Shown here piece after piece: positions 15,446-26,363 of a DNA stretch of 46,469 nucleotides (within the stretch, counting starts at the first letter, position 1; each line of letters opens with the position of its first letter). A program made the translations under genes and the position numbers. The notes beneath the pieces are model-generated. The model searched no databases, was not told the origin of the DNA, and saw only the letters and a list, made by a program, of their open reading frames with translations. Origin of the DNA: an uncultured Clostridia bacterium (GTDB lineage: Bacteria > Bacillota > Clostridia > UMGS1810); assembly GCA_934454585.1 (NCBI GenBank), contig CAKSFP010000023.1:1-46469 (forward strand), read 5' to 3'.

Positions 15446-17356
15446 ATGAAAAAATTAAAAAATGGTTTGCTAAAAGGCAGCCTGAATCTCAGACTCGGCA
15501 AAAAAACTTTGTCGGTCAGCAAAAAAATCATTGCGGCGGTGCTCGTCGTTATAATAGCTGCGGGTGGATTTTTTCTGTATTCCGGCAGAGGTGCGAAAAC
15601 CTCGGCAGAGCTTATCACCGCGCGTGTAACCAGGGGCGACATTAACTCCGTCATAGAGGGTACGGGCACTATAGAGGCAATAAATCAATATGAGGTGACA
15701 TCGCTTGCCAAGGGTGATATCACTGCGGATTATTTTGAGGAGGGCGATTATGTCACCAAAGGACAGCTTCTCTATGAGATAGACAGCTCGTCAGTAAGCA
15801 GTAATATTTCCAAGGCGGAATCGAGCGTGGAGAAAGCGCAGATGAACTACGACCAGGCGGTAGAGGATGCGTCCAATCTCTACATAAAATCCGATGTGGC
15901 GGGCGTCATAACAGAGCTTAATGTCAAAAAGGGCGACCAGGTGTCAAACGGAATGACCGTAGCCAAGGTCATAGACAAGGACAATCTGATACTCAACATT
16001 ACATTCAACACCGAGGACGCAAAGAAACTTTACATAGGTCAGGACGCATCGGTATCGCTTGAAAATTCGTTTACCGAGGTTTACGGCAATGTGTCGAGAA
16101 TCGCAAGCGGCTCTACAGTAAACAGCTTCGGAGTTGCAGTGACCAATGTGGAGATATATGTGCGCAACCCCGGTTCAATAGTCCCGGGGCAGAAAGCGAC
16201 CGCCATTGTCGGCGATTACGCGTGCAACGATGCGGGCACATTTGAATACAAAAACGAATCGACAATCACCGCCAAGACGAGCGGAAAAGTAGTGTCGCTC
16301 AACCACAAGACGGGCGACAGTGTGTCATACGGCGAGACGCTTGTCGTATTGCAGAGCGACAGCACCAATTCAAATGTGAAGTCGAGCAAACTTTCGCTCG
16401 ACGATGCCAAGCTTTCGCTCAGAGACTCCAGGGAGAGCCTGGACGACTACCGCATAACCGCGCCGATAGACGGCAAGGTTATCGAAAAAGATGTAAAAGC
16501 AGGCGAAAAAATGGATCAGAACTCATCTTCCACCATGGCTATCATTGCCGATTTGTCGACGCTTGTGTTTGAGATGAGCATAGACGAGCTGGACATCGGC
16601 TCTATAGAAGTGGGACAAAAAGTGGACATAACCGCAGATGCCATGGAGGACAAGACATTTACGGGATATGTCAGCAACATAAGCATTGTGGGCACATCGG
16701 CTCAGGGTGTGACGAGCTATCCCGTCAAGGTTACCATAGAAAACGGCGAGGAGAGCGGACTCATCCCGGGAATGAATGTTACGGGTGACATAGTTGTGGA
16801 ATCGGTCAGCGATGTTTTGCGCGTCCCCGTCTCAGCAGTAAGGAGAGGTAATTTTGTTATAGTAAAGGACGACGGCAATGTTTCCGATAACACCTCTGAC
16901 AGCGGCAACGGTGACGATCCGCAGGGGGCAAAGCTTGACGGCCCGCCGGATATGAACGGCGACGCCAAGATGCCAAAGGGTGAGCAGTCATCGTCTCTGT
17001 TCGATGTAATCGGTCAGACGGCCTATGCCGCGGACGAAACTCCGAGCGACATGACAGATGAGGAAAAGAGCAAGGCGCGCACAGAAAACATGAAAAATCA
17101 GCTTGATGTGCCGGACGGCTACACTGTGGTTCAGGTGGAGACAGGTCTTAGCGATGACACATTCATAGAAATCAAGAGCGGACTTTCCGAGGGGCAGACG
17201 GTACTGCTGCCCGACACAAGCACCGACGACACAAGCACGACTAATCAGCAGCAAGGCATGATGCCGGGTGGCGGCGGTATGCCCGGCGGCGGAGGAATGC
17301 CCGGCGGTGGCGGCGGAATGCCCGGCGGCGGTGGCGGAATGCCCGGCGGAAGATAA
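15446..17356 (+). CDS. efflux membrane-fusion/adaptor protein (HlyD/MacA type)
   Basis: A protein of 636 residues. A cytoplasmic start and one transmembrane anchor (about 28-48, KKIIAAVLVVIIAAGGFFLY) are followed by a lipoyl-like/barrel-sandwich fold with a helical hairpin (about 110-150). A second biotinyl-lipoyl half includes GKVIEKDVKAGEKM, then beta-barrel domains (SVSDVLRVPVSAVRRGNFV). The C-terminal tail is extraordinary: MMPGGGG followed by repeated MPGGGG units to the last residue. The family links an ABC permease to an outer partner. Here the partner would be in the wall, because the organism appears Gram-positive. It heads an operon with a MacB-like ATPase and permease and an SLH protein. 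AGAAAGGAGA precedes the ATG at 15446. Confidence 0.9.
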   Translation: MKKLKNGLLKGSLNLRLGKKTLSVSKKIIAAVLVVIIAAGGFFLYSGRGAKTSAELITARVTRGDINSVIEGTGTIEAINQYEVTSLAKGDITADYFEEGDYVTKGQLLYEIDSSSVSSNISKAESSVEKAQMNYDQAVEDASNLYIKSDVAGVITELNVKKGDQVSNGMTVAKVIDKDNLILNITFNTEDAKKLYIGQDASVSLENSFTEVYGNVSRIASGSTVNSFGVAVTNVEIYVRNPGSIVPGQKATAIVGDYACNDAGTFEYKNESTITAKTSGKVVSLNHKTGDSVSYGETLVVLQSDSTNSNVKSSKLSLDDAKLSLRDSRESLDDYRITAPIDGKVIEKDVKAGEKMDQNSSSTMAIIADLSTLVFEMSIDELDIGSIEVGQKVDITADAMEDKTFTGYVSNISIVGTSAQGVTSYPVKVTIENGEESGLIPGMNVTGDIVVESVSDVLRVPVSAVRRGNFVIVKDDGNVSDNTSDSGNGDDPQGAKLDGPPDMNGDAKMPKGEQSSSLFDVIGQTAYAADETPSDMTDEEKSKARTENMKNQLDVPDGYTVVQVETGLSDDTFIEIKSGLSEGQTVLLPDTSTDDTSTTNQQQGMMPGGGGMPGGGGMPGGGGGMPGGGGGMPGGR

Positions 17357-17380
17357 TTTGTCAACGGGAGTGAACTTTTT

Positions 17381-18067
17381 ATGATAGAATTGAAAGACAT
17401 ATACAAGATATACTCCGACGGTGACAGCGAGATAAGGGCGCTCGACGGGATATCGCTCCATGTGAACAAAGGCGAATTTGTCTGCATAGTCGGCTCGTCC
17501 GGCTCGGGCAAATCCACCTGTATGAATATCATAGGCTGTCTGGATATCCCCACACGGGGAGAATATTTCCTCAACGGAACCGATGTCAGCACCATGGACG
17601 AAAATCAGCTTGCCCATGTGCGCAACAAGGAACTGGGATTTATATTTCAGCAATATAATCTAATCCCAAAGCTGTCTGTGCTTGAAAATGTGGAGCTGCC
17701 GCTGCTGTACAAGGGAGTGAAGTCTCACGAACGCACCGAGCTTGCCATGGCCGCGCTCGGCAGGGTGGGACTTGCCGACAGGGCGCACAAGTATCCCACA
17801 CAGCTCTCCGGCGGTCAGCAGCAGAGGGTTTCCATCGCCCGTGCGCTTGCCGGAGATCCGCCGGTGATACTTGCGGACGAACCCACAGGCGCACTCGACT
17901 CCAAGACAGGCAAAGAGGTGCTTGAGTTTCTCAAACAGCTCAACGCCGAGGGAACGACAATAGTGCTCATAACCCATGACAACTCCATTGCGGACCGGAT
18001 AAAACGCGTGGTGCGCATACAGGACGGGCAGATAATATCCGATGAGACCAAGGAGGCGTTTGCATGA
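17381..18067 (+). CDS. ABC transporter ATP-binding protein, MacB/LolD type
   Basis: An ATPase of 228 residues with Walker A GSSGSGKST (38-46), Q-loop FQQYNLIP, signature LSGGQQQR (142-149), Walker B VILADEP ending at about 168, and H-loop ITHD. The sequence around MNIIGCLDIPTRGEY and the spacing are typical of the MacB/LolD/FtsE-type group, which drives mechanotransmission rather than import. It overlaps the permease gene by 4 bp and follows the adaptor by 24 nt, so the transporter is one complex. Confidence 0.95.
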   Translation: MIELKDIYKIYSDGDSEIRALDGISLHVNKGEFVCIVGSSGSGKSTCMNIIGCLDIPTRGEYFLNGTDVSTMDENQLAHVRNKELGFIFQQYNLIPKLSVLENVELPLLYKGVKSHERTELAMAALGRVGLADRAHKYPTQLSGGQQQRVSIARALAGDPPVILADEPTGALDSKTGKEVLEFLKQLNAEGTTIVLITHDNSIADRIKRVVRIQDGQIISDETKEAFA

Positions 18068-19245
18068 ATATTAAACAGGCTTTCAGCCTTGCAATAAAAA
18101 GTCTCATGTCGAGCAAGATGCGATCTTTCCTTACCATGCTCGGCATAATCATCGGTGTGGCGGCGGTTATAATCATAGTAAGCATAGTCAACGGCATGAC
18201 ACAGGATGTGCTCGATGAATTTGAGAGCATGGGCGCGACCACAATAACCGTGAGTGTGCGCGGCAGGGGTGGCAACAGGAGCGTGTCGATAGACGATATG
18301 CAAAATCTTGTTGATGACAACCCGGAGTACCTGGAATCCATGTCGCCGAATATCACCGTGCCCGGCGTTACGGCGAAAAACGGCACTGAGAATGTGGATG
18401 TGTCCACCTGTGCCGGAGTGAATGAATATTACACTCACATAAAAGGGCTCACCGTGGAATATGGCAGGAACATCGAATACATGGACAGCAAATCACGGCT
18501 GCGCAACTGCGTAATCGGCACATATATCGCAAATGAGCTTTACGGCAGTCCTAAAAGTGCCCTGGGTCAGGGTATAAAGATCAACGGTCAGCTGTATACT
18601 GTTGTGGGTGTGCTTGAGGAGAAGGACGACAGCAGCGAATCAAGCTCGGACGATATAGTCCTTGTGCCGTACACACTTGCGTCGAGATTATCAAGCGGCT
18701 TTACCATGGGCAGCTACATTTTCAATGCCTCAAGCAAGGATGTGTCCGACAATGCACAGGACCTGATAGACAATTATCTGCTTGGCGTGTTCTCAAACAG
18801 CGACGCTTACAGTGTGTCAAACATGGCGTCCATGATAGACTCCATAAACGATATGACAAAAACCATGTCGCTTGTTCTCGCCGGGGTTGCCGGGGTGTCG
18901 CTGCTTGTCGGCGGCATAGGCATTATGAACATCATGCTTGTGTCCGTCACAGAGAGGACGAGGGAAATCGGCATACGAAAATCCCTCGGCGCAACTCCAT
19001 GGGACATCATGAGCCAGTTTGTGGTAGAGGCGATAACAACAAGCTGTCTGGGAGGAATGTTGGGCATCTTGCTCGGCATAGGCGGTTCATATGCGGCAAC
19101 GCTGTTTGATATGACCGCCGTAATATCCATACCGGCAATCATCATTTCGTTTTCGGTGTCGGCAATTATCGGAATAGCTTTCGGATACTTCCCGGCAAAA
19201 AAAGCGTCGAGGCTCAATCCGATAGATGCCCTCAGATATGACTGA
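18064..19245 (+). CDS. ABC transporter permease, MacB type
   Basis: A protein of 393 residues with the MacB/FtsX layout. One N-terminal membrane helix (about 21-42, FLTMLGIIIGVAAVIIIVSI) is followed by a large external domain of about 220 residues and three C-terminal helices. GGIGIMNIMLVSVTERTREI and GIRKSLGATPWDI are the signature of the permease core. The C-terminus NPIDALRYD is the usual ending. In the family these proteins use ATP hydrolysis in the cytoplasm to move an extracellular domain, expelling peptides, macrolides or lipoproteins. The substrate is not predictable here. Confidence 0.95.
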   Translation: MNIKQAFSLAIKSLMSSKMRSFLTMLGIIIGVAAVIIIVSIVNGMTQDVLDEFESMGATTITVSVRGRGGNRSVSIDDMQNLVDDNPEYLESMSPNITVPGVTAKNGTENVDVSTCAGVNEYYTHIKGLTVEYGRNIEYMDSKSRLRNCVIGTYIANELYGSPKSALGQGIKINGQLYTVVGVLEEKDDSSESSSDDIVLVPYTLASRLSSGFTMGSYIFNASSKDVSDNAQDLIDNYLLGVFSNSDAYSVSNMASMIDSINDMTKTMSLVLAGVAGVSLLVGGIGIMNIMLVSVTERTREIGIRKSLGATPWDIMSQFVVEAITTSCLGGMLGILLGIGGSYAATLFDMTAVISIPAIIISFSVSAIIGIAFGYFPAKKASRLNPIDALRYD

Positions 19246-19266
19246 TACAAAAAGGAGGAAACAGCT

Positions 19267-21561
19267 TTGAAGAATAAATTTATTTCATTGATTCTTGCTC
19301 TTTGCCTTTGCGTGCCGTTTGTGCCCGTCTCGGCGGCGACAAACACCGCGAATTATGATGAGAGCAACGCAATAACGCTTTCCAAAACTCTTAATATAAT
19401 GGTCGGCGACGAGAACGGTGATATGCATCTTGACAGCTTTGTGTCGAGAGCGGAGTTCACCAAGATAGCCGTTGCCATGTCGCAGTATCGCAACATGGTG
19501 CCGACGAGCGGCACAACATCTGTGTTCACCGACTGCACATTTCGTCACTGGGCGTCGCCGTATGTGCGCGTGGCAGTCACCAACGGCATGATGAACGGCT
19601 ACCCTGACGGCACTTTCCGTCCGGACAACACTGTGCTGCTTGAGGAGGCGGCTACGGTTATGCTCAAACTCCTGGGCTATACCACGGACGATTTCGGCAC
19701 TTCATGGCCTTACGGTCAGATAGGCATCGCAACCAACGCTCATGTGATCGACAATGTGGCGGCGGGAGTGGGCGCCGAGCTTACTCGGCGTGATGTGCTC
19801 AAACTTATTTACAATACGCTCATTGCACAGCCCAAGGGCGGTCAGTCGGGCGATAAATATCTGCAAAAACTTGACTGCAATCTCTATGAGGACGCTGTTA
19901 TCATCGCCACTAACGACGAAAACAGCGGAGTTACCGCCGGTTATGTGCTTACGAGCGCAGGCAGCTTTAAGATAGGCAGCGATTTTGATCACAACCTCAT
20001 CGGCAGAAAAGGTGATCTCATTGTAAAAAACAGTGATTATGCGGCATTCATGCAGTCTGTGCAGACGGTGCAGAAGAATGTGGTTTACTCTAAACTCGAT
20101 GACAGCATTGTCACATATCATGACGGCATGATGACAAACTTTAAGCAAGATTCTGCCACAACGGTGTATGAGGACACAAACAAAACTACCTACGGCGCAA
20201 TCAAGAGCAGCCTGACGACGGGTGACACCATATATCTTATGAAAGATGCCGGCGGCAATGTGGATTACATGACAGTTGTCAAGGACAATCTCGACGGACC
20301 GTACACCGCGACGGGTTCGGCTTATCTTGACAGATTCTCGACAGATTCGTCCATGACGGTTATGCGTGACGGAGTTAAGTCGTCGCGCAGTGCAGTGGGC
20401 GCAAACGACATTGTGTACTATCTCAAGGACATCAACACTGTGTTTGCATACAGCCGCAAGGTGACGGGCGTGTACGAAAAAGCTACACCGAACAAAGATA
20501 TGCCGAGCAGTGTGACTGTCTCCGGCACTGAGTACACCCTGGAGAGCGCCGCAGCGTTCGACAAGCTTTCGTCAAACGGAAGTTATAAATACGGCGATAC
20601 GGTTACTCTGCTCATGGGTAAGGACGGACAGATTGCCGATGTCCTCACAGCCACTGCTCAGGCGACATCGGAGAGCCTTGCCGGCTATCTGACAGCCACG
20701 GGCACAAAGGAATTTGACAATTCCGACGGCGATCGCTACACCGCCGTTTATGCCGACCTCATTCAGCCGGACGGCACATTGCTCGAAGTAATCACAGACA
20801 AAAACTACAGCTCATATATCAACCGTGCAATGACGGTGAATTTCAGCGGCGGCGTCGCAAAGCTGAACGCCGTGAAAAACGGCAGCTCGGTTTCGGGTAC
20901 GGCAGACGCATCGGAGATGAAAATCGGCTCGGCGTCCGTTGCGGATGATGTGCAGATTCTCGATGTGACGACATCAAGTGACGATAATCCGGGTTCATAT
21001 CTCCGCGTATACATGCAGAGATTGGACGGAGTGAACATATCGGGCTCTCAGGTCATGTATTACGACAAAAACTCCGACGGAGAGATATCTAAACTAATAC
21101 TAAACAATGTGACAGGCGATGCATTTGAATACGGCGTTGTAACCAATGTGTCCACAAGCGGCGGCGGTGGCGGCTCCATGTCGACCACATCGCGCAGATA
21201 CACCTGTGATGTTGACGGCAAGACCTACACTTGCTCCATAAACTACGGCGGCGCAATAACGGGCTCTTCTCCGGCAGGCTTTGCGGTGTCGAACGGAAAC
21301 ATAAATTCCATTGTCAAGCTCAATTCGGCGGGACAGGTGTCGTCGATCGGTGACGGCACGGTCACGATAAACGGTGACGAAAGCCTCATGAGCGACAAAG
21401 TGGTTGTGTACAAATACAGCGGCGCAAGCGAGAGGACATATACCATCATGCCGCTGTCCGAACTCAAGGCAAACCTGTCGTCATACAGTGTGGCGGCATA
21501 CCGCGACAAGACAGAAGCGCGCGGCGGCAGAGTGAGAGTGTTGCTGGCAAAGGCGAAGTAA
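19267..21561 (+). CDS. SLH-domain cell-surface protein
   Basis: A protein of 764 residues starting at TTG 19267 with AAAGGAGG upstream. A signal peptide (about 1-23, ending PVSA) is followed by about three S-layer-homology modules in residues 30-200 (FVSRAEFTKIAVAMSQYRN, FTDCTFRHWASPYVRVAVTN, GMMNGYPDGTFRPDN, LLEEAATVMLKLLGY). These modules bind pyruvylated wall polymer. The remaining 550 residues are repetitive beta-rich sequence of unknown fold (repeated TVYEDTN, GDTIYLMKDAGGNVDYM and similar). It follows the efflux permease by 21 nt and is almost certainly in the same operon, so it may be the outer, wall-attached partner or cargo of the transporter. Confidence 0.85.
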   Translation: MKNKFISLILALCLCVPFVPVSAATNTANYDESNAITLSKTLNIMVGDENGDMHLDSFVSRAEFTKIAVAMSQYRNMVPTSGTTSVFTDCTFRHWASPYVRVAVTNGMMNGYPDGTFRPDNTVLLEEAATVMLKLLGYTTDDFGTSWPYGQIGIATNAHVIDNVAAGVGAELTRRDVLKLIYNTLIAQPKGGQSGDKYLQKLDCNLYEDAVIIATNDENSGVTAGYVLTSAGSFKIGSDFDHNLIGRKGDLIVKNSDYAAFMQSVQTVQKNVVYSKLDDSIVTYHDGMMTNFKQDSATTVYEDTNKTTYGAIKSSLTTGDTIYLMKDAGGNVDYMTVVKDNLDGPYTATGSAYLDRFSTDSSMTVMRDGVKSSRSAVGANDIVYYLKDINTVFAYSRKVTGVYEKATPNKDMPSSVTVSGTEYTLESAAAFDKLSSNGSYKYGDTVTLLMGKDGQIADVLTATAQATSESLAGYLTATGTKEFDNSDGDRYTAVYADLIQPDGTLLEVITDKNYSSYINRAMTVNFSGGVAKLNAVKNGSSVSGTADASEMKIGSASVADDVQILDVTTSSDDNPGSYLRVYMQRLDGVNISGSQVMYYDKNSDGEISKLILNNVTGDAFEYGVVTNVSTSGGGGGSMSTTSRRYTCDVDGKTYTCSINYGGAITGSSPAGFAVSNGNINSIVKLNSAGQVSSIGDGTVTINGDESLMSDKVVVYKYSGASERTYTIMPLSELKANLSSYSVAAYRDKTEARGGRVRVLLAKAK

Positions 21562-21611
21562 GCGTCCGTAAGTGAGTCTGATGTCGGCTGAGCATTACCA
21601 CAGCCGGCTTG

Positions 21612-22439
21612 CTACTGGAATTTGGCAATTCTATTTCCGAATTTATGCGGCGATATGCCGAATTTTCTCTTGAATACTCTGCTGAAATAATTGTAATCGG
21701 CAAAGCCCACCTCTGCCGCAGCCTCGGCGACAGACATTCCGCCGCTCTTTATCAGCTCTGCGGCGCGCTGCAGGCGCTGTGAGCGGATGTATGCGGCAAT
21801 GCCGACTCCGCACTCGGTGCGGAAAATCTCATAAAGCTTTGTGCGGCTTGCGCCCGAGTGCGCACAGATGTCCGCAATCTTTATGTCCTCGCCCATGTGC
21901 TGAGCGATGTATTCTTTCGCACGGCTTGTTATGCGGCTGTTTGCCGGGGTTATCATCTCTTTGAGCAATATGTAGTCGGTGCACATCTCAAGCAGATTTG
22001 CGGCGGCGTTAATCTGCCGTTCGCTGCGGAATCTGATTCCCTTTGCACTGCAATTGAGCTTGTATTTTTCGTTGGTTTTCTCAACGAAATTTGCAAGCTC
22101 GTTTTTGTCTTTGATGTCCGTTATCTGCCCGAACATTATGTAACCTATGATTTTTTCTTCGTCTTTGAGCGGCATTGCCGCCTCGGTCATTCCTGCGTGA
22201 CATTTGCTTATATACATCTTTCCGCTTGCGCGGCATTTTTCAAACGCCGTCCTGTCGCTCTCTATGCATTTTGTAAGTGCGGCGGACGAACGGATTTCTC
22301 TGCAAAACGGGCAAAAATCTTCCGGATATGCCATCACCTCGTTAAAATCTGCGTCAAACACCACTATCCTTATGCCGCACAGTGTGTGAAACAGTTCAAG
22401 CGTTTTCTTAAGTTCTTCTCTGTTAAGCTTTATACTCAC
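21612..22439 (-). CDS. AraC-family regulator with PocR ligand domain
   Basis: A protein of 275 residues. The N-terminal ~150 residues match the PocR sensory domain, with the cysteine pattern FCPFCREI, KCIESD, CRASG and KCHAGMTEAAMPL, and GYIMFGQITD. The C-terminal ~100 residues are a double helix-turn-helix AraC domain (IKIADICAHSGASRTKLYEIF, then SVAEAAAEVGFADYNYFSRVF and FKRKFGISPHKF). In the family such proteins bind small sugars or diols and activate nearby catabolic operons. It is divergent from the sugar operon beginning at 22558, with a 118-bp shared gap that should hold its operators, so it is the likely regulator of that operon. Confidence 0.9.
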   Translation of the reverse strand: MSIKLNREELKKTLELFHTLCGIRIVVFDADFNEVMAYPEDFCPFCREIRSSAALTKCIESDRTAFEKCRASGKMYISKCHAGMTEAAMPLKDEEKIIGYIMFGQITDIKDKNELANFVEKTNEKYKLNCSAKGIRFRSERQINAAANLLEMCTDYILLKEMITPANSRITSRAKEYIAQHMGEDIKIADICAHSGASRTKLYEIFRTECGVGIAAYIRSQRLQRAAELIKSGGMSVAEAAAEVGFADYNYFSRVFKRKFGISPHKFGNRIAKFQ

Positions 22440-22557
22440 AAAAATCCGACCTTTCGGACAAATTTACAAATTCCAGAATGAATTTGACTATAATTATACC
22501 ATATATTCTGATAAAATCAAGTCATAAATATAATTTTTGAGAGGACGGTTGTTTGTG

Positions 22558-23955
<1,398 letters not shown>

Positions 23956-23957
23956 TT

Positions 23958-25400
23958 ATGGATAAATTGTATGCAGGACTTGACATAGGTACAAGCGGCT
24001 GCAAAATTGCCCTGTACGATGAGAACGGCAATTTTGTCCGCGACAGGTATGCCGCATATGATGTGGTGCGCCGCGGAGGACTCCACGAGATAGACGCGGC
24101 GACCGTGTGGGATTCGGTTAAAAAAGTTATCAAAGAGACAGATTGCCGAAACACCGCGGCAATAGCCGTGACGAGTTTCGGTGAGACATTTGTAATGCTG
24201 GACGGAGACGACGCGCCCTGTGCTCCGTCCATGCTGTATACCGATCCGCGCGGAGCGGAGCAGTGCGCAAGGCTGACTGAAAAATTCGGCGGTGATAAGC
24301 TTGCTTTCCGAACGGGTGCAAAGGCACACGAGATGTATTCGCTGCCCAAGATTATGTGGATACGGGAGAATATGCCCGAGTCGTACGCAAGAGCGGAGAA
24401 GATTCTGCTTATGCAGGACTACATAGTGTATATGCTCTGCGGAGAGCGGCAGATAGACTATTCGCTCGCCGCACGGACGATATGTTTCGATATAGATAAC
24501 AAATGCTGGGCGGACGACATACTTGCCTTTGCCGGGGTGGATGAACATCTGCTTTCGCACCCCGTGCCGACGGGGAGTGCGGCGGCAGAGATAAAACCGG
24601 AGCTTGCGCGCGAACTCGGCGTGTCGCCCGGCGCTGTGATTGTAAACGGTGCTCACGACCAGATAGCAGCCATGTGCGGCGCCGGCATCACATCCAACGA
24701 ACAGGTGATGGATGGCACGGGCACCGTGGAGTGCGTCCCTGTGCTATTTGAGAAAATTCCGAGTGATTACTCGCTTTACGAAAAAGGATATTCGCTTGCA
24801 CCGTATCCGAGTGGCGGTTACGCTTGCTATGTGCTCTCATACACCGGCGGTGCAACGCTAAAGTGGTTTCGGGATAATTTTGCGGAGGTGTCGTATGCCG
24901 AGCTTGACTCCATGGTTAGCGGCGAGCCGACAGATTTGCTCATAATGCCCCATTTTGCCGGAGCGGCAACTCCGTATATGGATTCATCGTCGTGCGCGGC
25001 AGTCGTCGGGCTCACTTTTGAGCACACAAGGTTTGACATATATAAGGCGCTCATGGAGGGTACGGCTTTTGAGATTGCCGTTAATCTTGAAATAATGGCA
25101 CAAAACGGACTTGAGGCAAAGTCCGTCATTGCCACGGGCGGTGGCGCACGGTCAGATGTGTGGTTGCAGATAAAGGCAGATGTGCTCGGTCTGCCCGTGA
25201 CTGCGCTTGACTGCGGAGAAATCGGCGGCGCCGGCACTGCGCTCATGGCGGGCAGAGCAGTAGGGGCATACGGCGGAGTCTCCATTCTTGCAAAAAAGCG
25301 AAAAGTGTTTTATACTGATAAGGTAAAGCATGAATATTACATGAAACAACTTAAAAAGTATAAAAAAATTTATGGTTTTGCAAAGGAGATTTTAGAATGA
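23958..25400 (+). CDS. FGGY-family carbohydrate kinase
   Basis: A sugar kinase of 480 residues of the FGGY/actin fold. The N-terminal phosphate loop is AGLDIGTSGCKIALYDENG, followed by the DPR block (MLYTDPRGAEQC). The second domain has VNGAHDQIAAMCGAGI, DGTGTVECVPV, and the adenosine motif VIATGGGARSDVWLQIKADVL. The family phosphorylates ketoses such as xylulose, fuculose and rhamnulose, or polyols. Coming directly after an isomerase, the substrate is most likely the ketose it makes. The start ATG at 23958 has GGAG 8 nt upstream. It overlaps the next gene by 4 bp. Confidence 0.92.
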   Translation: MDKLYAGLDIGTSGCKIALYDENGNFVRDRYAAYDVVRRGGLHEIDAATVWDSVKKVIKETDCRNTAAIAVTSFGETFVMLDGDDAPCAPSMLYTDPRGAEQCARLTEKFGGDKLAFRTGAKAHEMYSLPKIMWIRENMPESYARAEKILLMQDYIVYMLCGERQIDYSLAARTICFDIDNKCWADDILAFAGVDEHLLSHPVPTGSAAAEIKPELARELGVSPGAVIVNGAHDQIAAMCGAGITSNEQVMDGTGTVECVPVLFEKIPSDYSLYEKGYSLAPYPSGGYACYVLSYTGGATLKWFRDNFAEVSYAELDSMVSGEPTDLLIMPHFAGAATPYMDSSSCAAVVGLTFEHTRFDIYKALMEGTAFEIAVNLEIMAQNGLEAKSVIATGGGARSDVWLQIKADVLGLPVTALDCGEIGGAGTALMAGRAVGAYGGVSILAKKRKVFYTDKVKHEYYMKQLKKYKKIYGFAKEILE

Positions 25401-26359
25401 ATAAGTATATAGGCAATTCACAGCAGATAAGCGGCGCAGAGGAAGTTATTCTTGCAAAAGGAAAAGGCAAGGGCATGACTCTTATTCAGGTGCGCAACGG
25501 TTTGGGACTGGAGATTACCTTCTCAGCGGACAGGGCAATGGATATCTCCCGCGTCAGTTTCAAGGGCGACAACCTCGGCTATTTTTCGCCTTGCGGCTAT
25601 GTGTCGCCGTTTCTTTATGACAACAAAGACACGGGGTTCCTCAAGTCCTTTACGGCAGGTTTTATGACCACCTGCGGACTGACGGCAGTCGGCTCTCCGT
25701 GCACGGATGGCGGCGAGGAACTCCCGCTGCACGGTTCAATTGCAAACACCCCTTGTGAGAATTACGCATATCGCGAGACTGACGATGAAATCATTATCAC
25801 CGCTGCGGTGCGCGATGCGGCGATTTTTGCCCATCAACTCATTTTGGAACGCGAGTATGCTGTTTCCAAGCGGTGCAACAAGGTCACTCTCTGCGACAGG
25901 ATATCCAACATCGGGTCGGCCGTTGCGCCGCTCCAGGTGCTCTATCACTGCAACATGGGTTATCCGCTGCTCAGCGAAAACGCGGTGCTCACCGTGCCCG
26001 TGACGGAGACGGCGGCGCGCAATGCTCATGCGGAGGACGGCATAGAAAATTGCTTTGTTATGGAAAAACCGCAGCGCGGCTATGAGGAAAAATGCTATTA
26101 TCACAAGTCTGCCGACGGCACTGCGGCGATATATAACCCCGACATCAACAAGGGCGTGAAGATCAGCTTTGACAGGGAAGAACTGCCGTTCTTTACGGAG
26201 TGGAAGATGATGGGCGAATATGATTATGTGCTCGGTCTTGAGCCGGGCAATTGTCTGCCGGACGGCAGAGATGTCATGCGGGAAAAGGGATATTTGCAGT
26301 TTTTGGATCCCGGCAAGTGCAAGACACATCACTTGACTTTTGAATTTGAGGAGAGATAG
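25397..26359 (+). CDS. aldose 1-epimerase-like protein (DUF4432)
   Basis: A protein of 320 residues of the galactose-mutarotase-like fold, DUF4432 type. Visible are ITFSADRAMDISRVSFKGDNLGYFSPCGY near the start, LHGSIANTPCENY, YHCNMGYPLLSEN and LEPGNCLPDGRDVMREKGYL. The histidines in LPLHGS and VLYHCN are placed like the substrate-binding histidines of this fold. It probably interconverts anomers or related forms of the sugar so that the isomerase gets the right one. ATG at 25397 overlaps the kinase stop, and AAAGGAGA is upstream. Other members of this group have no proven activity, so the mutarotase role is inference. Confidence 0.85.
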   Translation: MNKYIGNSQQISGAEEVILAKGKGKGMTLIQVRNGLGLEITFSADRAMDISRVSFKGDNLGYFSPCGYVSPFLYDNKDTGFLKSFTAGFMTTCGLTAVGSPCTDGGEELPLHGSIANTPCENYAYRETDDEIIITAAVRDAAIFAHQLILEREYAVSKRCNKVTLCDRISNIGSAVAPLQVLYHCNMGYPLLSENAVLTVPVTETAARNAHAEDGIENCFVMEKPQRGYEEKCYYHKSADGTAAIYNPDINKGVKISFDREELPFFTEWKMMGEYDYVLGLEPGNCLPDGRDVMREKGYLQFLDPGKCKTHHLTFEFEER

Positions 26360-26363
26360 ACAA

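Noticed and set aside
17245..17595. A proline-rich minus-strand protein
   Set aside because: It is the antisense of the adaptor's Gly/Met-rich repeat tail and the start of the ATPase gene.
22484..22517. A promoter for the sugar operon using TTGACT at 22484
   Set aside because: The possible -10 boxes are 14 or 22 bp away, outside the usual 16-18. Activation by the AraC protein at a poor promoter is possible, but I could not support a definite site.
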